DNA of 64,000 bases from Zygaena filipendulae. Its lineage: Eukaryota; Arthropoda; Insecta; Lepidoptera; Zygaenidae. Positions 53,343-63,826 of the stretch are shown here, piece by piece; position 1 is the first letter of the stretch, and every line of letters starts with the position of its first letter. Under the pieces are notes generated by a model, which did no database searches, was not told where the DNA came from, and was given only the letters and a program-made list of their open reading frames with translations. The DNA is taken from the NCBI GenBank assembly GCA_907165275.2, contig OU015666.1:5920001-5984000 (forward strand), written 5' to 3'. The position numbers were made by a program, and so were the translations under genes.

Positions 53343-54193
53343 TGTAGCTTATGTAAAAAAAATTGATGATGTGGCACAGATCTGTAAAGAAAAATCATTT
53401 TAGAAGATATTGCTGATTCAATGAGTATAGTAAAGCCCTACATAATAATATATAATAAAAAGAAAAAAAACAGAAGCTTTTTCATCAGTTCCATGATAGC
53501 TGTTTTAACAGTTATAAATCATAAAAAGGTATTGTTAGAGAAAAAATGTGATACAACTTTCATGGAGTTGACACAGTAGGTATATTATGCAATAGTATTA
53601 TTGTTAAAACAGTATCGGTGATTACATTTGAACCAAGTGTACTATCTATTGTTTTCACATCCAACCCTACTCAGTATTCTAAGCTTTCATGTGGCTTGTC
53701 TATGAAAATTACTCCTCATTTTTACACATCTGTGTGTAATATTTTCTTTGTTCATTATATCCATGGGTTCATTTTACTCTACCATCCATGGTTAATTTAT
53801 CCCAACAGGATTTTCAGTGTTGTTAGCTAGAAAAAACAATTGTTAATGTATAACAGCTACCAATCCCAAGATATTGCAGGGCTAACACATCACTTGCAGT
53901 CTTTGTTCTACTTACACTCACCTACCTATACACAACACTCTCACATATGCACACACATATAGACATACTTTTTTTTGTTTGGTTATGTAATTAGAAAATT
54001 TAGAAATTTTGGAATTAATAATTTATATAAGAATAATTTCAATTTTTTAGTAAACTGTACTTTTACATAAACTTCTATGAACTTATAATATTATCATGTA
54101 ATTTATTTTGTTATGAGGAGCAGGGTTTCATAGCATTGCATGTTTATGCCTAAAAGGAGACAGGATTTTTTTTTTTTATTTATACTTAATATA
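53343..54193. other. PRPF4B upstream region, no gene
   Basis: AT-rich. The first 50-100 bases contain the presumed 5' UTR of the kinase gene and a candidate acceptor. Nothing else was recognised. Confidence 0.5.
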
Positions 54194-54382
54194 TCTTTAC
54201 TAATATTAAGCGAAAGTAAGTTTATTTGTATTTGACGCTTTTAAGCTTTAACAGCTCAACCGATCGTCATAAAATTTTCCACGCATGTTAACAGGGGTAC
54301 AAAGGACATAGGGTACTTTTTATCTCAGAATTCCCGTGGGATCTCCAAAATTACCACGAGTGAAAACACAAGGAACAGCTAG
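54194..54382 (+). mobile_element. Non-autonomous Helitron
   Basis: It runs from 'tctttactaatattaagcga' through 'caaccgatcgtcataaaatt' and 'caggggtacaaaggacatag' to CTAG at 54379-54382. The 3' end is somewhat decayed ('gtgaaaacacaaggaacagctag'). Confidence 0.82.
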
Positions 54383-54383
54383 A

Positions 54384-55640
54384 TATAAAATAAGGTTCAC
54401 TAATCAAATACAACACTTCATTTGGTACTCATCCAGATTTTCTCTTGATAGAGTAAACCAAAGGTATTTGTATGCATAAAGTACATCACACAGTTAAGGA
54501 AGGGAAAGGGAAGGGGGATTGTGAGTTGTGACAAGGGGTGTAGGGGGCCTAAGTTTTGTAATAATAATAATAATAGTAATAGCGAACAGACAGACAGACA
54601 GACAGAAAATAATTTTAAAAACTTTTCTTTGGGCTTGGTCACTCTTCTTTTATCACCTCTCTCAATTTTAGGTAAAAATATTCAATGTACAGAATCGTGG
54701 ATTCTACTCTTTTATTATGGTATAGATAGTATTAGTTTCGTAAACAGAACTGAATCACCGATACCATAACCACATATGTCATAATACATATGTTGTTAAG
54801 TGTATGACTGCACCAAATTGGAATATTCTTTTTTTTGGACTCATTGTTGTCAAGACTAGGTTTTTAAAAGAAGTTTGGAGTTCCTGGTGGAGTTCCGAAA
54901 CTCACATGGGTGAATCTCCGAAACGGTTGGACTGATTTTGACAGGACTTTCACTGCTACTACACTCAGCTTATAAGGAGTAAAAGCTACTTTGGAGTTCC
55001 TGCAGGAATTCCGAAACTTTAACTCTTTATAATATCAGTGGAAATTTAAATTGCATGGGTATTAAGAAATTCATCTGAGATTTCATCAGGAACTTCTAAA
55101 ACTTAACATAGCTATGCACCAATAAAATAATTGTTAAATTGTGAGAATAGGGTCTTCCAGAAGTTACGTGATTCTAGAAGACACTAATGATTATAATAAG
55201 ATATTGAAATTGTTATACTTTAAGAGCTATTATGTTACTTTCGATGCTGTATAACACTCAGTGGAAGCTAAGTAGTTTGTGGTGGAAAGTGACACAAATT
55301 GTTTTTCAAAAAGGTTAAAATAGGTTTGTATAATTATTGTTACTGGTGTATTGAGATTGATTTGCTAATACTGTCTTCTGATTAAGCGAATTTGTTTGGC
55401 AATGGGAAGTACATTCACCTCAGAAAATAATATTAGCAAATCAATGAACACAATTAGCGTGTGCGTGAAAAATGCAAATTCTGCCTCCACAAAAATAGAC
55501 AATAAATATAGAATAAAAAACCCGATTTATCCTTAAGAATTTGTAAGCAGATTCATTTTTGCTTTTTGCCACACACTTTTTGATACTCAATACACAAACA
55601 ACTTGATTAAAATAAAAGCGCACTTGTAAATTAATTGTTA
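54384..55640. other. Intergenic, microsatellites and decayed Helitron pieces
   Basis: (aat)n at about 54560 and (cagacaga)n at about 54590. Between 54870 and 55130 are worn 'ggagttccgaaactcacatggg' blocks of Helitron type that resemble 62390-62580 in reverse. No coding exon. Confidence 0.5.
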
Positions 55641-55751
55641 AATTATTATCAGAGAGAAGGTAATCACTATGAATAATATAATATTGTAAGTTTTTTTTAT
55701 GGCAATTGTCATTAATGACATTGTTGCCAGTGTCACGTTAATTTGACATTT

Positions 55752-56135
55752 TTTTTTGGTGAAGTTTACCCCTCTCGGGGAAGGCAGAAGGAAACTTAGT
55801 CCATATAGCCAGTTCATTAGTATTTTTCTTCTGAAGTTATTTACATCGAAATGTATTGGTGAGATGCATTTCGATGCTTTACTGGAACTTTTGGCAGCAA
55901 ATCTTCACAGTTGAACCTTAATAGGACGCTCTGTGGGAAGTTGTATAGTAAAACGAAAACCTCCCGATGAACGCCCCATTTCATCTTATTTCACTGTTTC
56001 CGCACACTATTCATCACTAATGGATCACTATTATGCAAAATTCACCATAATCACACAATATTAATCACGATAAACTAATTTGCAAAACAAAGAAATAAAA
56101 CTGACGTCCACTCTGCTAGAAATCCCGCCAAAAGA
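55752..56135 (-). mobile_element. MITE family B copy
   Basis: This is a reverse-oriented copy from 'acccctctcggggaaggcag' through the internal palindrome (aaatgtattggtgagatgca) and 'cccgatgaacgccccatttc' to 'tctgctagaaatcccgccaa'. Copies of the recurrent 'agagagaaggtaatcacta' lie on both sides (55650, 56251). Confidence 0.85.
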
Positions 56136-56719
56136 TCCTCAACTACGTGACATTGGCGGAGTCACTGTGGTAATACATTGTGCCCGAAGCCATAAACCAA
56201 AGAAGAAGATTTTAAAATGATCGAGTGAGGGCGAGGGCGTTCATTGCAATCAGAGAGAAGGTAATCACTACATTGTAATAAGAATAGTGGAACGGTACTG
56301 ATAGTTGCGATAGTTATCGAGTCCGACTAGGGCATGCTCGATTCTCGACTGTAGCGAACTGTAGCGAGTTACGACTACGAGCCCGAGTGAGATTATCTCT
56401 ACAACTAGCGATAGTTTCGATAGTTATCGAGACGGGCATCGAATGAGGCGATTGATGTAATATTTCGACTTGTTTATAGTGAGTTACGACTACGCCCGAG
56501 TCAATCTCAAATGATTCCATTGGTAATATAAAGAAAATTTGGAGGTGGATGCGCCCAATAAGGTGGTAGTTGAAATAAGAGTTGACTACAGAAACAAATT
56601 TATTTTGAAATGGGGAATATATTGTTCAGGGTGAGAACGATCAAAATATTAAAAATGTATTTTATAGGCACCTAATAAAATTGTTAATATTACAAAATAT
56701 TAGATCCCCGAAACTAAGG

Positions 56720-57215
56720 GGTGCAGCGTCAGCACGTTAGTACCAAACCTTCTTGTTTTCGTGATGTCTACGTGATCACGTGGTAAAATTTTCCTAAACT
56801 TTATCTCGGAAACTACGAGGCCCAGACCCATCGTGTGGTACTCGAACTTCTTATTTTCATGATATATTTCACGTGGTCAAATTTTCAAAAGCCTATATCT
56901 CAGAAGCTATGAGGCGTAGACCCATCGTGTTTGTACTCATTACTCAAACTTCTTGTTTTCGTGTTGTCTATGTGATCGCGTGGTCAAAATTTCAAAAGCT
57001 TATATCTCGGAAACTATGAGGTGCAGATCCATCATGTTATCACTCAAACTTCTTGTTTTCGTGTTGTCTGTGTGATCACGTGGTCAAATTTTTAAAAGCT
57101 TATATCTCGGAAACTATGAGGAAACTATGAGCCACCGTGTTGGTACTTAAACTTCTTGTTTTCGTAATGTCTATTTGATACGCGGTCAAATTTTCGAAAG
57201 CTTATATTTCGGAAA
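56720..57215. repeat. Satellite-like tandem array, about 100-bp unit, five copies
   Basis: 'cttcttgttttcgtg' or close variants start near 56749, 56848, 56949, 57049 and 57151. Each is followed by 'tgtgatcacgtggtcaaatt' and 'agcttatatctcggaaacta'. Units have diverged by 10-20 percent. The 'tgatcacgtg' core is self-complementary at its centre. Confidence 0.92.
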
Positions 57216-57351
57216 GGCGCTGCCTTTTCTAAATTCAAAAATGGCAACACTGGTTGACATGAAACAATCGAGACAATAGTTACAGTCGATAGTTGACTCG
57301 ATTATAATTTTAGATCAATGCGATTGTTTCGATAGTTGAAATATCTCGTAA

Positions 57352-57800
57352 TTGCGCATCACTTTGCATGAAATTTATAATCAGAAATTGTGTCAATATT
57401 TCAAAAATGGAGCCTTAGAAACGCATTATCGTAAAAGATTTACTAAAACATTGTCAATACCACAAAACAATATTGTGTTTAAAAAATATTCAACTTTTAA
57501 TTTTGTGAAATGGAACGTTGAAACGGCAAAAGAAACTAAGTGCATACAGTCAACACATACCTATTTTCCTTTATCTGAAGTTTTTTACTTTAAAATGCAT
57601 TTCGAATGTTTACTGGAACTTTTGGAAGTAACTCGACACAGTTCAACCTTAATTTCGCTTTTGGATATCAGTGTCACCTGACCCTGTCAATAGACAGTGA
57701 CATCTCTTTCACAGATGATTAATAAGGCGTAATTTTTAACTAGTGATGTCATTTCACGTTTTGGCGGTAAAGTCAAAAGTAGGAACTTTGAAACGTCCTT
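57352..57800 (+). mobile_element. MITE family C, right end missing
   Basis: It matches 13060-13540 and 59185-59510 from 'ttgcatgaaatttataatcag' through 'aaatattcaacttttaattt', the shared core at 57590-57650 and 'tcatttcacgttttggcgg' to 'taggaactttgaaacg'. The terminal gggtactt ends are not present. Confidence 0.8.
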
Positions 57801-58329
57801 TCTTTCTTTCTTCTTGATTTCACATAATATAATGCATTTAGCCAGTTTCAAGTATTAAAATAAGTTTGTAAACAAACTTAAAATGCACAAATTAGTGTCA
57901 AGCATCGTTGTACGGTTTGAACTGCCATGGTACTGAATAGACTACAAGAACTTTCTCGGAGCTCTTGGAGGATACCGAAGAAATCAACTTAAAATGTCAT
58001 ATTATATCTTCTTGAGCACACAAAAAACTATCACTGTGAAAATTATTGTCCAATACAGCACCATAAAACACAACAAAATCTATCTTACTTTTAACAATTT
58101 GAAAAAAAAAAATCATTCAGTTACCCTATTTGAAAATAGAATTTAAAATGATTGAGCGAAAATTTTGGGTTCGTTGTAATAAGAATAGTGGAATAATTAA
58201 AAGGAAGAAAATCTAATAATTTTATAAAAGAAGTCTAAAGAGTGAAGAAGAGTGATAATGGAAATGGGAAGCGGAATTTTACAGAATAGAAGATCAGAAA
58301 ATGATTCTCGATTTCTGACTAAATCAAAG
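57801..58329. other. Intergenic, nothing recognised
   Basis: AT-rich sequence with no exon and no clearly bounded repeat. 'gttgtaataagaatagtgga' at 58173 is shared with 56273. Confidence 0.45.
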
Positions 58330-58552
58330 TTTTTTTTTACACCTATTGGAGAAGACAAAGGAATCTAAGTCCATACAGCCAATTCAGTTGTATTTTTCTT
58401 CTTCTAAAGTATTTTACATCGAAATGCATTGGTGAGATGCATTTTTATGATTTACCGGGACTTCTAGAGCAATTTTTCACCATTTGACCTTTGGAATGCT
58501 CTGTAGGAAGTTATTTAGTAAAACGATAAATAACCTTCCAGCGAAGTCCCAT
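58330..58552 (-). mobile_element. MITE family B, partial copy
   Basis: 'cctattggagaagacaaagg' through 'ttacatcgaaatgcattggt' to 'agtaaaacgataaataacct' corresponds to one half of family B in reverse. The other half is missing. Confidence 0.75.
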
Positions 58553-58721
58553 CCATAGTTTAAATTTCTTATATATTTATATTTTTAAGAGTACACTCGT
58601 GGATGAAATCTAAAGAGAATATTATAACCAACTGCGTTTTATCGATGACATTCTTAAATGAGAAAGTAAGATTGTTTGTTTGTTAAGTTTTCACGCTTCA
58701 TTTACTCAATCGATCATCATG

Positions 58722-59012
58722 ACGACCCGACCCGATTGGCGCAGTTGGTCTTCATGCCTACTCGCTAATCAAAAGGTTCCGGATTCGATTCCCGGTGGGG
58801 TTGGACTTTTAACACAGGGTTTCATTTTCCAGTCTGGGCGTGTATATATACATATATCTATACTATAGTATAATATAAATGTAACAATATGTAATATGTA
58901 CCACGTTTGCTTGGTTTCTACGACACAAGCTCATAGATTAGTGTGGGATGAAATAGATCTGAGTGTTGTGAAGTGGATTATTGTTAACTGAGATTAAATG
59001 ATGAAAATGAAA
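58722..59012 (+). mobile_element. tRNA-derived SINE (family S1), complete-looking copy
   Basis: A tRNA-like head has A-box 'ttggcgcagttggtct' and B-box 'ggattcgattccc' (about 58782-58798), then a body, the tail segment 'gtgtgggatgaaatagatct' and 'gtgttgtgaagtggattatt', and an A-rich end at about 59000-59020. It is the same family as 10913-11305, and it is not a functional tRNA gene. Confidence 0.85.
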
Positions 59013-59174
59013 AAAAAGGTTGTTTTCATCTTGCTGCCAAAGGAAAATGGGCATTTTGGGCTGTTGACAGCCATGAATGAAAGTAGTGCCAAATGAAAGT
59101 ACTGCTAGGAATAACTTTCGTAATGAACGTTACATTGTATTCCACTTAGAAAAAAATGAATGTATAAGTAAAGT

Positions 59175-59613
59175 AATAGGGTACTTGCATGAAATTTATA
59201 TTAAGAAATTGTGTCAATATTTCAATAATACAGCCTTAGAATAACATTATCGTGAAAGATTTTTTGCTGAAGTTTTTTATTTTAATGTGTATCGGTAAGA
59301 TGAATTTCGATTCTTTTCTGGAACTTTTGAAAGTAACTCGACACAGTTCAACCTTAATTTCGCTTTTGGATATTTATTGTCTGTCACTGTCACATGACCC
59401 TGTCAATACGACAGTGACATCTCTATCACAGATAAGGCGTAATTTTTAAGTAGTGACGTCATTCCGCGTTTCGGAGGTAAAATCAAAAGTAGGAACTTTG
59501 AAACGCTCTATTTAATTAATTTATGCATATTTTTTTTTCTTTTTCTTGCTTTGTTTAAATAGGCCATATATCTTTAATAAACTGGAAAAAAAAATTCATG
59601 TAAGTACCCTATT
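59175..59613. mobile_element. MITE family C, complete copy
   Basis: It starts AATAGGGTACTTGCATGAA and ends in the inverse 'ttcatgtaagtaccctatt'. At 439 bp it is the best-preserved member. It carries the core shared with family B (atcggtaagatgaatttcgat...ttcaacctt) and 'agtgacgtcattccgcgttt'. It has no coding capacity. Confidence 0.9.
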
Positions 59614-59880
59614 GTTTAGAGCAATATTAGCGTGTGTACTGCATTATCCTGACCTCTCGGAAACATCTCAGGAAAACTGTAGTGCATAGTATTATATTAT
59701 CTGTGACTGTAACTTCGTTTAAATGAAATAATTTTGAATTCGTTTAAATTTAAAATGCAAAAAAATCATCATTATCATATTAGTATAGATTTTATATTAT
59801 GAGATTTATTATTTCATAAATATAAAATACTTTTCAGATATTTTGTTATTTCACTTTTCCATTTTGCACTGGTCTTAAGC

Positions 59881-60245
59881 TTTTTTTTATGTCATAGGGG
59901 GCAAACGGGCAAGTGGTACACCTGATGGTAAGTGATTACCGCCGCCCATAGACATCTGCAACACCAGAAGGCTTGCAGGTGCGTTGCCGACCTGGAATGG
60001 GGATAGGAACTGGCTTTCAAGTTGGGCTGCCGGAACACACCGTTAGGTGCTTGGCGACAGATTTGCAACTTGAATGTGGTAGCTAGCCAGCCGGGCACTA
60101 GAGAGCCCTAGAGGGCCCTACCACCATGCTATGATTTCCTCACGATGTTTTCCTTCACCGACAGCTCAAGCTCATTGTTAGGATTTGAACCTACACCTTG
60201 CGGCGTTTAATCCGAACGCACTAACCACTGAGCTATCATCGCTGT
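59881..60245 (-). mobile_element. tRNA-derived SINE (family S2) with A-tail
   Basis: It is nearly identical to 13551-13896. The minus-strand head has the A-box (about 60219-60233) and the B-box 'ggttcaaatcc' at 60181-60191. The 3' end reads 'ccccctatgacat' followed by a run of eight or nine A on the minus strand (T run at 59881-59888). One block is changed to 'gagagccctagagggccctacc'. Confidence 0.9.
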
Positions 60246-61016
60246 AAATAATAATCTATTTTATTCCTTTTCGAAGTACTTTGCCGTGATAAAACTTCTC
60301 CACAGTAATTGTAGGACTTAACCACGGCAGTAAATATCAAAACTATTCTTGGCTGCGGATAGCCCAGGCTCCATGTAAAAATGACCATTCTCCTTTGTAG
60401 TAATAATTATTAACAGACATTTTACTTACTTTGAGAATTTCCGAAACGCTTTTATAAAGATTAAGAAGGTACTTTAATTGTTTAAACTATTAGCATGATT
60501 ATAGTAAAATACATTAAAATTACGTTTCAACACAATATTTTTAAATTAAGCTGATGACAACATTTTTTTTTTTCAGTTTTATTTTATCCTGTGATGAGTT
60601 CGTTTTTTTCGCCGATTAATCAAAACACAAAGAGAATGCACTTGCGCTTATTATTATTTCTCTGTACATCAGACAAATTTTGATGACAAATGATTGACAA
60701 ATGATTTTGTATATTGATTGACTACAGGGTGTAAGGTTAAACGAGGCACGAAATACGAATAGAAGACGTGGAGCTATTGAACCCCAAATTAAAAATGAGG
60801 TTGGAGGGTATTCAGTACCTACATATACACACGTAGTGATTACCTTCTCTCTGCATATACACTTAATGTCCCTTTTCTTTTGGGCTAGCAAACCAAATGT
60901 ATGGAATTTGTTTTTGCCTTCTCTGATGGTAAATTTTAAAACTAATCCCTCAGACGAAATAAAAAGACTTTTTATTTCGTCTGAGACTAATCCCAAAAAA
61001 GTACCGGCATTCGAGC
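60246..61016. other. Intergenic, one recurrent motif and one perfect hairpin
   Basis: Non-coding. It holds the reverse copy of 'agagagaaggtaatcacta' at 60832-60853 and an 18-bp perfect hairpin at 60949-60985. Confidence 0.5.
60949..60985. repeat. Perfect 18-bp inverted repeat with one-base centre
   Basis: 'ctcagacgaaataaaaag' a 'ctttttatttcgtctgag' is an exact palindrome of 37 bases with essentially no loop. The context is non-coding and no downstream gene is known to use it as a terminator. Confidence 0.9.
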
Positions 61017-62015
61017 AAAATGAACGACAGTTTGATTTCTTTGTTTAACTAATTAGTTTATCGTGGTTAACATTGTGTGATGAAGAATTGCTTCCAGAAG
61101 TCTCGGTAAAGCATCGAAATGCATCTCAATGATGCATTTCAATGTAAATAACTTCAGAAAAGAACGACATCTGAACTGGCTGTATGAACTAGATTCCTTT
61201 GCCTTTAGCAAAATGACTCAAGAAGTTCTGATTGAAAAATTCTTGAGGACTTTTGGCGGGATTTTAGCAGTGACGGACGTCAGTTTTATTTCTTTGTTTT
61301 GTAAATTGGTTTATCGTGATTAAGTGTGTGAATGTGGTGGATTTTGCACAAAAGTGATCTATTAGTGATGAACAGTGTGTAGAAACAGTGAAATAAAATT
61401 AAATGTGGCGTTCATCGGGAGGTTGTCGTTTTACTATACAACTTCCCACAGAGCGTCCTATTAAGGTTCAACTGCAAAGAGTTGCTGCCAAAAGTTCCGG
61501 CAAAGCATCGAAATGCATCTCACCAGTGCGTTTTGATGTAAATAACTTCAGAAGAAGAAAAATACAACTGAATTAGCCGTATGGACTTAGTTGCCTTTGC
61601 CTTCTCCAGAAGGAGTAAATTAAACAAAAAAAAGGGGACTTTTGGCGGGATTTTTAGCAGAAACGACATCAGTTTTATTTCTTTGTTTTGCAAATTAGTT
61701 TATCATGATTAATATTATTTAAATGTGTTAGATTTTGCATAAAAGTGATCCATTGGTGATGAACAGTGTTGGGAAACAGTGAAATAAGATGAAATGGGGC
61801 GTTCATCGGGAGGTTGTCGTTTTACTACACACACAATTTCCCACCGAGCGTCCTATTTAGGTTCAACTGTGAAAAGTTGCTGCCAAAAGTTCCGACAAAG
61901 CATCGAAATGCATCTCCCCAATGCATTTCGATGTAAGTAAATAACTACTAATAAATTGGCTGTATGGACTTAGCTTTCTTTGTCTTTCCCATTGGGGTAA
62001 AATTAAAAAAAAAAG
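61017..62015 (+). mobile_element. Three consecutive MITE family B copies
   Basis: One truncated copy (61017-61210) is followed by two nearly full copies starting 'ggacttttggcgggatttta' at 61247 and 'ggacttttggcgggattttt' at 61637. All share 'agcatcgaaatgcatctc' and 'gggaggttgtcgttttacta'. They are in the same orientation, head to tail. Confidence 0.85.
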
Positions 62016-62100
62016 AAAAATCATAACCTAAAAAATCAATTTCTTAAATAAGTTATAGGTGTTACCTACTGTATTAATTAGTTAATACTAATATAATAAA

Positions 62101-63529
62101 ATGTCGTCAATTGTTCGCAACTTAATAATAAGTTCACTTACTATTCGTTCAGTTAAATCATGTAGAGCGATGCGTTTAACTCAAGGTATACCTATTTTGT
62201 GATATAATTTTTATTTAGTTTGGTCAAAGATATTCAAATGCATGTTTTCATATTTTACCAGGTTGAATTTATTATTATTATTATTATTTATTTCCATGCA
62301 ACGATATTTTAAGTATTATCTTATGTAAAAAACGTACACTTTACTCGTCTTGCCAAATCGATACAGATAAATATTACTAAACTAGCTGTGCCGCGCGGTT
62401 TCACCCGCGTGAGTTTCGGAATTCCCGCAGGAACTCCAGAGTAGCCTTATTTACTCCTTATAACATTAACTACAGCTGCAGCTAATTAACTGTGAAAGTC
62501 CTGTGAAAATCGGTCGCAACTGTTTCGGAGATTCACTCGTGTGAGTTTCGGAATTCCTGTAGGAATTCCATTCTTCTTCTGCTTACAATAACAAACACTA
62601 CAAGAAAAGAATTAGCGAAATTGAGCCAGCCATTCACAAGTGATGCCGTGATCAAGGGAAATAGGAATTCGTTTTTGGATAATTATGTATAGATGGTGTT
62701 AATTGGTTAAAATCAACACTTGGAAATGACTGGATCGATTTGGTTTTTAAAACTGTTCCTAATAGTCCATATAGTTTTTAGGCAAAAAAAAGATTGGAGA
62801 AGTTACCTGGAATAAAGATATTAAGTTAAATATATCAATTCTTTTTTCAGTACAAAATTTGTATTCAGCATCTGCACTTGGCATCGATAGTTTTCTTCTA
62901 TCAAAGAAGAGGGTTAAGGAGCATTTACAATCGTATTCTGATAAGTTCAAGAATAAGATAGAAGGTTTTGTGGATGAACCTAAAAGTATGATCTTCACAG
63001 AAGATTTGAAAAACGTGATACATATTGCTGAACATGGTGATTTAAAACTTGTACAAAAAATGATCAAAAAGTAAGACTATGATGACAATAATTCCTTCTT
63101 AGTATGCCAGAGCCACAGCAACAGCTCGACAACTAGGTGTGATGACAGTCACACCTAGTTGTCGAGCTTTTGCTGTCGCGTGTCGCATATTGTGTGCTGG
63201 CTCCAACACAGCACATTAAGATAATATGCCACAATAATTATTGTCTTTACTTAGTTCTTAAAAAAGTGCCAATAACAGAATATATATTAATTTCTATTAT
63301 TTTAGCACCTGAAATGTTTGGGATTGTGCCACACTGAATCAGGGCTATGCTTAATGCTTGAAAGTTTTTTTAGTACCAATTGCAATGGCAAGAATGGTGA
63401 ATGTTTATTATAATAGTGTACTTTTCTAGGTTTAATACACAGAGTGAATCTAGATTCGGCTCCTTTATATTTGGGCCCGTTGTGATGAGAATGTTTTATT
63501 GTTTTGATGCACCGAAAGAAGCTCTGGAG
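62101..63529 (+). CDS. PTCD2: Pentatricopeptide repeat-containing protein 2, mitochondrial (PTCD2), 5' part
   Basis: Three exons join in phase: 62101-62185, 62851-63070 and 63430-63529 (135 residues), with a GT donor at 63530, so the gene continues past the window. The N-terminus (MSSIVRNLIISSLTIRSVKSCRAMR) is basic and Ser-rich, as a mitochondrial presequence. Exon 2 reads LYSASALGIDSFLLSKKRVKEHLQSYSDKFKNKI, equivalent to the LYG..DSQ..NLKKKL region of vertebrate PTCD2. Exon 3 reads SESRFGSFIFGPVVMRMFYCFDAPKEALE, equivalent to [24 protein letters not shown]. PTCD2 takes part in mitochondrial RNA processing (cytochrome b transcript maturation in mouse). Intron 1 carries a Helitron. Confidence 0.88.
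62382..62590 (-). mobile_element. Helitron pieces in PTCD2 intron 1
   Basis: CTAG at 62382-62385 opens a minus-strand copy ('ctagctgtgccgcgcggttt'). A second 'ttcactcgtgtgagtttcgg' block follows at 62520. The far 5' end is not found. Confidence 0.7.
63122..63170. repeat. 20-bp hairpin in PTCD2 intron 2
   Basis: 'agctcgacaactaggtgtga' is answered by 'tcacacctagttgtcgagct' after a 6-base spacer. The pairing extends outward imperfectly (gccacagcaac / gctgtcgcg). This is probably the core of a small MITE. Confidence 0.85.
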
Positions 63530-63629
63530 GTAAAGTGTTTTTCTGCTTAATAATGTGAAATCATGTTAGCAATAAGATTTTAATGAGTAAAATGCTTATT
63601 ATTATTACATGTATTAGTTACATAATGAA

Positions 63630-63826
63630 TCCTTAATATTATTATAAACGTGAAAGTTTGTATGTATGGATGTTTGTTACTCTTTCATGTAAAACTATTG
63701 AAAGGATTTTAATGAAACTTAACAATAATATAGCTCATACATCAGAATAACACATAGGATACTTTTTATCCCGAAATTCCCGCGAGATCTCTGAAGTTAA
63801 CGCAAGTAAAACCGCAGGAAACAGTT
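63630..63826 (+). mobile_element. Non-autonomous Helitron, terminal CTAG mutated
   Basis: It runs from 'tccttaatattattataaac' through 'gtgaaagtttgtatgtatgg' to 'taaaaccgcaggaaacagtt'. The final CTAG reads 'gttaa' here. It lies in PTCD2 intron 3. Confidence 0.78.

Noticed and set aside
58722..58800. Functional tRNA gene
   Set aside because: It has A- and B-box-like sequences but no closable acceptor stem, and the same sequence plus tail recurs at 10913, so it is a SINE head.
60616..60996. 126-codon minus-strand frame
   Set aside because: No recognisable domain. It includes a perfect palindrome and the recurrent 20-bp word, and shows no splice or homology support.
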